A stretch of 64,000 bases of DNA from CAVVAH01 sp963746175. Lineage in GTDB: Bacteria > Actinomycetota > Actinomycetes > JACCUZ01. This document shows positions 7,906-15,000 of this stretch, piece after piece. A program made the translations under genes and the position numbers. The notes under the pieces were generated by a model. It worked only from the letters and a program-made list of their open reading frames with translations. It did no database searches and was not told the DNA's origin. Position 1 is the first letter of the stretch. Each line of letters begins with the position of its first letter. The stretch lies in the NCBI GenBank assembly GCA_963746175.1, contig CAVVAH010000001.1, forward strand, positions 1 to 64,000, written 5' to 3'.

Positions 7906-8952
7906 ATGCCGACCGAGCCCGCGTACCTGCCCGCCACCGACCGCTACGAGGCGCACCCCTACCGCCGTACCGGGCGCAGCGGCCTCGTGCTGCCCGCCGT
8001 GTCGCTCGGCCTCTGGCACAACTTCGGCGACGACAAGCCGCTGGAGACCCAGCGGGCGATCCTGCGCCGCGCGTTCGACCGCGGCGTGACGCACTTCGAC
8101 CTGGCGAACAACTACGGTCCGCCGTACGGCTCCGCGGAGACCAACTTCGGCCGGATCCTCCGGGAGGACTTCGCGCCGTACCGCGACGAGCTCGTCGTCT
8201 CGACCAAGGCCGGCTACGACATGTGGCCGGGTCCGTACGGCGACGGCGGCTCCCGCAAGTACCTGCTCGGGTCCCTCGACCAGAGCCTGGTCCGGACGGG
8301 TCTGGACCACGTCGACATCTTCTACTCGCACCGGGCCGACCCCGACACCCCGCTCGAGGAGACGATGGGTGCCCTCGCCGACGCCGTGCGGTCCGGCCGG
8401 GCGACCTACGCCGGCATCTCGTCGTACTCGGCGGAGCGCACCCGCGAGGCGGCGGCGGCCATGCGCGACCTGGGCGTGCCGCTGCTCATCCACCAGCCGT
8501 CGTACTCGATGCTGAACCGCTGGGTCGAGGACGGCGAGCCGTCGCTGCTCGATGTGCTCGAGGACGAGGGCATCGGCTGCATCGCGTTCTCGCCGCTGGC
8601 CCAGGGGATGCTCACCGACCGCTACCTCGACGGGATCCCGGCCGACTCGCGGGCGGCGCAGGGCAAGTCGCTCGACCCGGAGCTGCTCAGTGACGCGAGC
8701 CTGCAGCACGTGCGGGCGCTGAACGAGGTGGCGCGGGGCCGGGGTCAGACCCTGGCCCAGATGGCGCTGGCCTGGATCCTCCGGGACGCCCGGGTGACGT
8801 CGGTGCTGATCGGTGCCAGCAGCGTCCGGCAGCTCGACGACAACCTGGCCGCGGCGGACAAGCTCGAGTTCACCGCGGACGAGCTGGCCGAGATCGAGCG
8901 GCACGCGGTCGACTCCGGCATCAACCTCTGGGCCCGCTCGTCCGCGACCTGA
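7906..8952 (+). CDS. aldo/keto reductase (YghZ / L-glyceraldehyde 3-phosphate reductase-like)
   Basis: A 348-residue NADPH-dependent aldo/keto reductase with the full catalytic tetrad: Asp65 and Tyr70 in FDLANNYGPPYGSAE, Lys101 in STKAGYDMWPGPYG, and His142 in YSHRADP. The GPPYGSAE and GYDMWPGPYGDGGSRK segments are hallmarks of the YghZ/Gpr branch, which reduces methylglyoxal and L-glyceraldehyde 3-phosphate and is linked to aldehyde detoxification. ATG 7906 follows GGGAG. A strong 10-bp inverted repeat lies just upstream. The gene is divergent from helR, so the two may share a control region. Confidence 0.88.
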   Translation: MPTEPAYLPATDRYEAHPYRRTGRSGLVLPAVSLGLWHNFGDDKPLETQRAILRRAFDRGVTHFDLANNYGPPYGSAETNFGRILREDFAPYRDELVVSTKAGYDMWPGPYGDGGSRKYLLGSLDQSLVRTGLDHVDIFYSHRADPDTPLEETMGALADAVRSGRATYAGISSYSAERTREAAAAMRDLGVPLLIHQPSYSMLNRWVEDGEPSLLDVLEDEGIGCIAFSPLAQGMLTDRYLDGIPADSRAAQGKSLDPELLSDASLQHVRALNEVARGRGQTLAQMALAWILRDARVTSVLIGASSVRQLDDNLAAADKLEFTADELAEIERHAVDSGINLWARSSAT

Positions 8953-8985
8953 CCCTCTCCAGGCTCGCCCGCCCTCGCCCTTGCC

Positions 8986-9046
8986 GCCGAGTGGTGGCTT
9001 CCGCACCTGGAATGTCCGCCCCGGCATGCGCAACCCACCAGTCGGC
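8986..9046 (+). terminator. candidate long-loop hairpin after the aldo/keto reductase
   Basis: GCCGAGTGGTGG at 8986-8997 can pair with CCACCAGTCGGC at 9035-9046 with one mismatch, starting 33 nt after the stop codon. The loop is about 37 nt and there is no U tract, so termination function is uncertain. Confidence 0.3.
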
Positions 9047-9090
9047 GATGACACAGCACACGTCCAGATACTCCGGTTAGGGTCGGGACG

Positions 9091-9462
9091 GTGGAGGAGC
9101 TGAGGGCCCGCCGGGTGGTCGACGCGCTGCGCGAGCGCGGCGTCGACGCCCGGCTGGAGAAGGTGAACGTCTACCAGTTCGGCATCGCCGTCCGGCTGCC
9201 CGGGCGCACGGCTGTCTGGGACAGCGACGGCACCCTGGGCCTGGAGGCGCAGGTGATGCGCGACGGCATGCTGGTCGGCTTCGTCCCGAAGATCGAGGGC
9301 TCCGAGGACTTCGACGACGGCCAGGTGGTCGACGCGATCGTCCGCACCGACTACGACCAGCCGGTGGCCCGTCAGCGGCCGACCGCCCCGCCGCCAGCCG
9401 CGCCGCTGCCGCGCCAGGGCGGTGTCTTCCGCCGTTTCCTCGGCGGCTTCCGCCACGACTGA
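9091..9462 (+). CDS. conserved protein of unknown function
   Basis: A 123-residue protein. The first 90 residues look like a compact alpha/beta domain (RVVDALRERGVDARLEKV, then short strands around VRLPGRTAVWDSDG and VGFVPKIEG). A Pro/Ala/Gln-rich linker and a basic, aromatic tail (FRRFLGGFRHD) end the protein. I do not recognise the family. GTG 9091 has no upstream Shine-Dalgarno; TAGGGT at 9078-9083 ends 7 nt before it, so the message is likely leaderless. A large palindromic repeat begins 22 nt after the stop. Confidence 0.6.
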   Translation: MEELRARRVVDALRERGVDARLEKVNVYQFGIAVRLPGRTAVWDSDGTLGLEAQVMRDGMLVGFVPKIEGSEDFDDGQVVDAIVRTDYDQPVARQRPTAPPPAAPLPRQGGVFRRFLGGFRHD

Positions 9463-9484
9463 CCCGACGTGTCTCGCCCGGGAG

Positions 9485-9560
9485 TGATCGTTCGCGACAT
9501 GGCTCCCCGACACGCCGCGGGGTAGTACGGCGTGTCGGGGACTCAGGTCGCAAACGATCA
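9485..9560. repeat. palindromic dispersed repeat, copy A
   Basis: A 76-nt two-part palindrome. The outer arms TGATCGTTCGCGAC (9485-9498) and 9547-9560 pair with one mismatch, and the inner arms CCCCGACACGCCG (9505-9517) and 9528-9540 pair perfectly around a 10-nt loop. A second copy with the same geometry lies at 22710-22781, and the two share an identical 25-nt segment (9527-9551 here). It sits between convergent genes and may end transcription on both strands. Confidence 0.75.
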
Positions 9561-9661
9561 TCAAACGGAGGGTGAGGGACCTACGGCGGGGAGGCGGCAG
9601 CGCGCGGCGTCCTGTCCTGGCTGATCTGACCGCACGCACGAGGGCGGCGAGCGGACGACCG

Positions 9662-11059
9662 TCAGAGGTCGGCGGCGGCAGCGTTGTCGGCGGCTTCGCG
9701 GGCCTGACGGACCTGGCGCTCGTGGACGGCGTGCTCGTCGGTCTGCGCGTCGTAGCGCCAGAAGTCGCGCAGCCACGCCGTGGTCGCCGCGACGCCGACC
9801 ACGCAGAGGATGCCACCGCTGACGATCGAGGTCCGCACCGACGTGGCGTCCGCGACCAGTCCGGCGCGGGCCTGACCGCCCAGCGGTCCGACGGAGTACG
9901 ACAGCATCTCGATGCCGGCCAGCCGCCCGCGCTTCTCGTCCGGGATGGTCTGGTGCCAGATCGTGCTGCGGAAGATGCCGCTGATCATGTCGCCGCCGCC
10001 GGCCACGACGAGGAACAGCAGGCACACCCACACGTTCGGGGCGAGCCCGGCCAGCGCGATCGCCCCACCCCAGACCATCGACGCGACGACCACCGCGCGA
10101 CCGTGGTGGTGGAACCGTGACGTCCAGCCGCTGGTGAGGGTCGCGATCATCGTGCCGACGCTCTCGGCGGTGTAGAGCAGCCCGAGCGTCTTCGGCTGCT
10201 CGAAGACGTTCTGCGCCAGTGCGGGGAACAGCACGATCGGCATCGCCATGAACATCGCGACCATGTCGACGACGTAGGTGCCGAGCAGGTCCTTGCGGCC
10301 GACGGCGTAGCGGATGCCCTCGACGATGCCCGCCAGGCTCGGCGGGGTGCTGGTGTCGGTCGGCGGGTAGCGGCGGAGCGCGACGAAGAGCAGGGTCGCG
10401 ATCACGAGCCCCACGGCGTCGACGCCGTACGCCCACGGGATCCCGACGGTGCCCACGAGCAGGCCGCCGATCGCCGGCCCGAGCAGCGTGCCGATCTGCA
10501 TGCCGAGCGACGACACCGACACGGCGGCCGGCAGCTCGTCGTGCCTGACCGTGCGCGGTATCAGCGCTTCGCGCGACGGCCGCTGCAGCGACTGCGCGAT
10601 GGCCATGAGGAAGCCCACGACGTAGATCGCCCAGACGCTGGGCCGGTCGAGCACGGCGTTGCCCAACAGGGCCGCGGTGAGCAGGACCTGCGCGAGCGCG
10701 GTCCAGACGAGCATCGTGCGGCGGTCGACGTGGTCGGCCAGGGCGCCGCCGTACAGGCCGAAGACCACGAGCGGCACGAGCTCGACGAGACCCATCGCAC
10801 CGACGGCGAAGTTGGAGTCGGTCAGCTGGTAGATCTGGTACGGCAGGGCGACGTAGCTGACCATGCCGCCGAGGTAGAACACCGTCCCGGCCCAGAAGAG
10901 CAGCCGGAAGTCGCGCGAGGTGCGCAGCGGGGTGACGTCCACCCGGAGCCCCGCGACCCGCTGCCGGAACGTACGGCGCGGCGCGGTCGCTGGCTGCTCG
11001 TCGGGCACGAGGTCCGAGGGTTCCACCGAGTCGAGCCACGCGCAGCCGGATATCCCCAC
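9662..11059 (-). CDS. MFS transporter (EntS/MFS_3-type exporter)
   Basis: A 465-residue major facilitator with 12 predicted membrane helices. The first helix pair (FRLLFWAGTVFYLGGMVSYVALPYQIYQLT) and the loop GGALADHVDRRTML match the MFS_3 enterobactin-exporter-like group, whose members export siderophores or other hydrophobic small molecules; the substrate here is unknown. The N-terminus has a cytosolic extension of about 45 residues. GTG 11059 is one base after the TGA of the upstream propeller-like gene, implying translational coupling within a three-gene operon. Confidence 0.82.
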   Translation of the reverse strand: MGISGCAWLDSVEPSDLVPDEQPATAPRRTFRQRVAGLRVDVTPLRTSRDFRLLFWAGTVFYLGGMVSYVALPYQIYQLTDSNFAVGAMGLVELVPLVVFGLYGGALADHVDRRTMLVWTALAQVLLTAALLGNAVLDRPSVWAIYVVGFLMAIAQSLQRPSREALIPRTVRHDELPAAVSVSSLGMQIGTLLGPAIGGLLVGTVGIPWAYGVDAVGLVIATLLFVALRRYPPTDTSTPPSLAGIVEGIRYAVGRKDLLGTYVVDMVAMFMAMPIVLFPALAQNVFEQPKTLGLLYTAESVGTMIATLTSGWTSRFHHHGRAVVVASMVWGGAIALAGLAPNVWVCLLFLVVAGGGDMISGIFRSTIWHQTIPDEKRGRLAGIEMLSYSVGPLGGQARAGLVADATSVRTSIVSGGILCVVGVAATTAWLRDFWRYDAQTDEHAVHERQVRQAREAADNAAAADL

Positions 11060-11060
11060 C

Positions 11061-12122
11061 TCAGGCCGGCGGGAAGCTCCAGCCCAGCTCGTCCTCGCCG
11101 GCCACCTCGTCGACGACTCTCGACACCCGCTCGACCGTGCCGTCGCGGGAGACCCGGACCATGGCCGCCCTGCCCTTGTGCCAGGTGTGCGCGAGGAACG
11201 CGTCGTCGCCCGCCCAGTAGGGGAAGACGAAGAACCCGCCGGTACGCAGCGTGGCCCGCACGGCGTCCGTCGCGGCGGTGCGGACCTGCAGCAGGCCGGT
11301 GCCCGGCCCGTCCGCCTCGATGTTGGTCGTCACCATGAGCCGGCGGTCCGGCGAGAAGGCGAGCGGCTTGTCGGAGCAGTCCTTCCAGAACGGCCGTGTC
11401 GGCGCGGACAGGGCGGCGTAGCCGAAGCAGATCCCGTCGAAGCCGTTCACCTGGTCCTCGACCACGACGACGGCTCGGTCGGCCGCCAGGTCGGCCTGGC
11501 TCAGCTGCAGCCCGCGCACGACGGAGACCCGGTCGGCGACCGGCCGCCACCACACGGTGCGGTCCGGACCGAAGCCGTCGAGGAGCACCCGCGTGCGCAG
11601 GTCGAGCACCCTCAGCTGGCCGGCGAACCGCCGGACGTCGACGAGCGTGCCGTCCGTGGTGCGGACCACGAGGACACGGGTGCTGTCCTTGCGCTGGTCG
11701 GTCCACGCGACCCGCGTGCCCCGCGGGGAGATGCGCAGGTCGTCGCCGTCGAAGCCGAGCGTGGCCAGCCGGTGCGCGAAGCCGGCCGCGTCGACGCGCC
11801 ACAGCGTGTGGTCGCTGCCGTCGTCGGCACGGGTCGTGACGAGGTATCCCGACCCGGCCCGGCCGAGGATCTGCAGCCGACCGGTCAGCGAGGTGCGCAG
11901 CGTGACCCGGCCGTCCACGATCGAGGTGCCCTCGGTGTGCAGGGTGGTCACCGCCGGACCGCGGGGCAGCGCCGCCGGGTCGATCCCGCTCCGGTCCGGG
12001 AAGGCGGCCGGCGACCCCGTGGACGCCGCGACCGGTCCGGCGAGGCCTGCCCCGAGTGCCAGCGAGACCAGCGCGACCAGCGCCACGGCTACGGGCATCC
12101 TGCGGACCCGGACGTACGTCAT
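11061..12122 (-). CDS. secreted beta-propeller-like (WD40/TolB-like) protein
   Basis: A 353-residue protein with an N-terminal signal peptide (basic start, then a Val/Ala/Leu core ending near GPVAAS). The rest is a series of short beta-rich repeats with recurring patterns such as LRISPRGTRVAWTD, LAFSPDRRLMVTT and FFVFPYWAGDDAFLAHT, like the blades of TolB or WD40-type propellers. Function is unknown; an extracytoplasmic binding role is plausible. ATG 12122 follows GAGGGGGG and overlaps the stop of the DinB-like gene in ATGA. An in-frame ATG at 12098 is an alternative start. Confidence 0.7.
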   Translation of the reverse strand: MTYVRVRRMPVAVALVALVSLALGAGLAGPVAASTGSPAAFPDRSGIDPAALPRGPAVTTLHTEGTSIVDGRVTLRTSLTGRLQILGRAGSGYLVTTRADDGSDHTLWRVDAAGFAHRLATLGFDGDDLRISPRGTRVAWTDQRKDSTRVLVVRTTDGTLVDVRRFAGQLRVLDLRTRVLLDGFGPDRTVWWRPVADRVSVVRGLQLSQADLAADRAVVVVEDQVNGFDGICFGYAALSAPTRPFWKDCSDKPLAFSPDRRLMVTTNIEADGPGTGLLQVRTAATDAVRATLRTGGFFVFPYWAGDDAFLAHTWHKGRAAMVRVSRDGTVERVSRVVDEVAGEDELGWSFPPA

Positions 12123-12787
12123 GGCGGTCCCCCCTCGGACTTGTCCTCGATCTCCCACACGTGGTCGAGCACGTGCCAGGTGGCCCGCCGCAGGAAGTAG
12201 CGCGCCGACCACGTCGTCGCCAGGGGAGCGGACGCGGACCCCCGGAGCACCTGGGCGACCTCGGCCCGGCAGGCCTCCCGCGCCGCACGGGCCCCGTGGT
12301 AGGGCGGATGCCGTACGCCGATCGTGCGGGCGTAGGACCGCTCGGCCTCGACGACGTGGTCGACGACCTGGTCGCGGTCCCGGCCGCCGCCGCGCGGCCC
12401 CTTGCGCAGGTGCTCGGGCGCCTCGACCGCGAGCCGGTCGAGCTCGGCCCACGACGCCTCGAGCAGCCGTACCTGGCGGTCGGCCTCGCCACGCGTCAAC
12501 GGCCGGTCGTCGGTCGGCGCGGCCTTTCCCGGTGCTCCGAACCCGGTGGTCGCGTTGCCCTCGGTCTCGTCCACCACGGTGAGCTCGTCGGCGGCCCAGG
12601 GGTCGAACCGCACGTGCGCGATCCGTGCGACCGCGGCGTACCGCCCGGCGTACTCCGCCAGCACCCGCAGCGCGTCGTCCGGCGTCTTCCCGCTCCGGCA
12701 CCAGCCCGGCCAGTCGACGGCGGACGCGAAGGTGAGGGTCTTCGACACCTCCAGCACCACCTCGGTGGGCGGGTGCGCAGCGGACAT
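12119..12787 (-). CDS. DinB-like protein of unknown function
   Basis: A 222-residue soluble protein. The C-terminal half has the helical pattern and histidines of DinB/mycothiol-dependent-type four-helix proteins (QVVDHVVEAERSYARTIG, RRATWHVLDHVWEIED). The N-terminal half resembles a general stress/binding module. Some DinB-fold proteins are metal-dependent thiol transferases, but activity here is unproven. It is the first gene of a coupled trio with the propeller-like protein and the MFS exporter. CATGCT ends 6 nt before ATG 12787 and no Shine-Dalgarno is seen. Confidence 0.6.
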   Translation of the reverse strand: MSAAHPPTEVVLEVSKTLTFASAVDWPGWCRSGKTPDDALRVLAEYAGRYAAVARIAHVRFDPWAADELTVVDETEGNATTGFGAPGKAAPTDDRPLTRGEADRQVRLLEASWAELDRLAVEAPEHLRKGPRGGGRDRDQVVDHVVEAERSYARTIGVRHPPYHGARAAREACRAEVAQVLRGSASAPLATTWSARYFLRRATWHVLDHVWEIEDKSEGGPP

Positions 12788-12854
12788 GCGCGCAGCATGT
12801 CGCAGATCGTCCGAAAGCGTCCACGGCGCCGCCGGCGTGCGGCAGGCTCGCGGG

Positions 12855-13610
12855 GTGCGCGTCCGCCCTGTCCTCGCCTGTGCCGCCGTCGGCGTCGCGG
12901 TTGCGGCGGCCGGCTCGCTGCTCGTCGCGCCGGCGCAGGCGGCGCCGCTCCCGCTGGCCGGCCGGGTCGTGGCCATCGACCCCGGCCACCAGCTCGGCAA
13001 CAGCCGGCACCGGGTGCAGATCGGCCGGCTGGTCTACGTCGGGCTCTGGAAGCCGTGCAACACGACCGGCACGGCCACCGACGGCGGGTTCCCCGAGGCC
13101 ACCTTCGCCTGGCGGACCGCGCAGGCGCTGACGCGACGGCTGGAGGCGCTCGGCGCGACCGTCCGCCTGACCCGGACGACGAACTCGGTCGACGAGTGGG
13201 GCCCGTGCGTGGGCGCCCGCGGCCGGTTCGGGGCCAGGGTCGGCGCCGACGTCGAGATCTCGCTGCACGGCGACGGCGCGGCGTCCGCGACCCACGGCTT
13301 CTTCGTGATCCGCCCTGGGCTGCGCGACGGCTGGACCGACGACATCCTCGAGCCGTCCCGGCGGTTCGCGCGGCGGGTCCGCGCGGGACTGGTCGGTGCC
13401 GGCTTCGCGGTGTCCACGGCGTACGGCGGCGACGGTCTGGACGTCCGCCGCGACCTCGGGACCCTCAACGCCGCCGACATCCCGACCGTCATGGTCGAGC
13501 TGGGCAACATGCGCAACGCGCTGGACGCCCGGTGCATGACGTCGGCTGACTGCCGTGGCCGTTACGCCGACGGGCTGGCGGCCGGGATCGTCGCGCAGCT
13601 GACCCGCTGA
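12855..13610 (+). CDS. N-acetylmuramoyl-L-alanine amidase (Amidase_3), secreted
   Basis: A 251-residue zinc amidase that cuts the bond between MurNAc and the stem peptide of peptidoglycan. A signal peptide (residues 1-30, ending near PAQAAP) is followed by the Amidase_3 core: VVAIDPGHQ (zinc His), a Glu in GGFPEATFAW, EISLHGDG (zinc His), and the catalytic Glu region IPTVMVELGNMRN. It has no extra cell-wall binding domain. A CAGGCT hexamer ends 6 nt before GTG 12855. It is divergent from the DinB-like gene. Confidence 0.85.
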   Translation: MRVRPVLACAAVGVAVAAAGSLLVAPAQAAPLPLAGRVVAIDPGHQLGNSRHRVQIGRLVYVGLWKPCNTTGTATDGGFPEATFAWRTAQALTRRLEALGATVRLTRTTNSVDEWGPCVGARGRFGARVGADVEISLHGDGAASATHGFFVIRPGLRDGWTDDILEPSRRFARRVRAGLVGAGFAVSTAYGGDGLDVRRDLGTLNAADIPTVMVELGNMRNALDARCMTSADCRGRYADGLAAGIVAQLTR

Positions 13611-13690
13611 GCGGAACCCGGAGGCGAGCCGCCCGACGGACTTGCCAGGATGGGTCGACAACGACGAGCAGCGAGGGGCAGGTGCGGACC

Positions 13691-13873
13691 GTGGCGGCCA
13701 AGAAGCCCGCGAAGACCGAGAACGACGTGCAGCGCAGGATGCGGGAGGCACTCGAGGCCAAGCAGGCCAGGAACAAGGCGGCGCACGGCGAGGACCACCT
13801 GTCCGGGCACGGTGCTCCGGCAGCCAGCAACGACGTGACGAAGCGCCAGTTCCGCCGCAAGTCCGGCGGCTGA
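13691..13873 (+). CDS. DUF5302 family small protein
   Basis: About 60 residues, highly charged and probably helical: AAKKPAKTENDVQRRM, a Lys/Ala-rich middle, and a C-terminal tail VTKRQFRRKSGG. This matches DUF5302, a small conserved actinobacterial protein of unknown role. GTG 13691 is preferred because GGCAGG lies 8 nt upstream; GTG at 13682 is in frame. The stop codon is part of a short palindrome (CTGAGCG/CGCTCAG, 13870-13897) that also contains the stop of the convergent EamA gene. Confidence 0.75.
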   Translation: MAAKKPAKTENDVQRRMREALEAKQARNKAAHGEDHLSGHGAPAASNDVTKRQFRRKSGG

Positions 13874-13893
13874 GCGCCGGGGTCAGGGGCCGC

Positions 13894-14805
13894 TCAGGGC
13901 TCGGCGACCACGCACACCTCGGACTCGGCCGGCCGGTCGGCGGACTCCGCCCTCCCCGACCGGCGGGTGGCGAGGACCGAGCCGGCCAGGATCAGCGCGA
14001 ACCCGACCGCGGTCGCCACGGTGAAGCGCTCGTCGAGCAGGGTGACGCCGAGCAGCAGCGCCACCGCCGGGTTGACGTAGGTGATGACGGTCGAGCGGGT
14101 CGGGCCGACCTCGGCGATCAGGGCGAAGAACACCAGGAACGCGACGGCCGTGCAGACCACCGCCAGCCCGACGACGGAGAGCACGACGTCGCCGGACGGC
14201 CACGAGGAAGGCGCCTGGGCGATGCCGACCGGCAGGTACGCCAGCGCAGTGACGGCGAGCGAGGCGGTGATGACCCCGAGCCCGGGAAGGTGCGACAGCC
14301 ACCGGGACAGGATCAGCGGGCCGACGGCGTAGCAGACGGCGACCGTCGCGACCGCGAGCACGGCCCCGACGTCACCGCCGCCCACCTCGAAGCCGACCAG
14401 CGCCGCGACGCCGGCGAAGCCGATCAGCAGGCCGGCCAGCCGGCGCCCGTCGAGCCGGTCGTCGGCGCGGGTGACCACGGCCAGCACGGCTGCGACCAGG
14501 GGGACGGCGGCGATGAGCAGTCCTGTGAGAGAGCTGGACAGCCGCTGCTCGGCGACCCCCAGCAGGACCCAGGGAGCCGCGATCTCGATCGCGGCGAACG
14601 CCAGCAGGGGGCGCCAGGCCCGGGCCACCTCGGGCAGCCGCCCGCGGGTGATCGCCACGGGGAGCAGCAGCGCCACCGCGAGCACGGTCCGGGCCAGCAC
14701 CAGGGTGCTCGGGGCCAGCTCGTCGACCGCCACCTTGATGAGCAGGTAGGGGATGCCCCAGATGACGCCCATCGCGGCGAAGAGGACCCAGCCCCGCCTG
14801 CTCAC
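13894..14805 (-). CDS. EamA/DMT family transporter
   Basis: A 303-residue membrane protein with two repeated five-helix EamA halves, the fold of RhaT/YdcZ-type drug/metabolite transporters. Typical segments are WGIPYLLIKVAVDELAPSTLVLAR in the first half and VGPTRSTVITYVNPAVALLLGVTLLDE in the second. Transported compound unknown; amino acid or metabolite export is common. GTG 14805 follows GGGAGG at 8 nt. It is divergent from the GGDEF-EAL gene, and TGTCAG/CTGACA arms at 14830-14862 are a possible operator. Confidence 0.85.
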   Translation of the reverse strand: MSRRGWVLFAAMGVIWGIPYLLIKVAVDELAPSTLVLARTVLAVALLLPVAITRGRLPEVARAWRPLLAFAAIEIAAPWVLLGVAEQRLSSSLTGLLIAAVPLVAAVLAVVTRADDRLDGRRLAGLLIGFAGVAALVGFEVGGGDVGAVLAVATVAVCYAVGPLILSRWLSHLPGLGVITASLAVTALAYLPVGIAQAPSSWPSGDVVLSVVGLAVVCTAVAFLVFFALIAEVGPTRSTVITYVNPAVALLLGVTLLDERFTVATAVGFALILAGSVLATRRSGRAESADRPAESEVCVVAEP

Positions 14806-15000
14806 AGCCTGCCTCCCGAGGTCGGTCTTTGTCAGCAGTGAGTGTGCCGCATGCCCCTGACAGTCGGCGCCCACGTTCCGCGCACGGCACTCCGTCGTTG
14901 CTGCTGTGACAGGAGCGGGACGGCGGGGGAAGCGACTGTCCGGGATGTCCGGTGCCCGGACGGGGCTCAGGGTGCGGGCGCGGTACGCCGATGGGGTGAG

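Noticed and set aside
13870..13897. CTGAGCG/CGCTCAG hairpin as a terminator between convergent genes
   Set aside because: The stem is only 7 bp and arises mainly because two opposing stop codons face each other.
14947..14961. GTCCGG-TGC-CCGGAC hairpin as a cyclic di-GMP riboswitch before the GGDEF-EAL gene
   Set aside because: A 6-bp hairpin without any conserved riboswitch core; chance is enough at this GC content.
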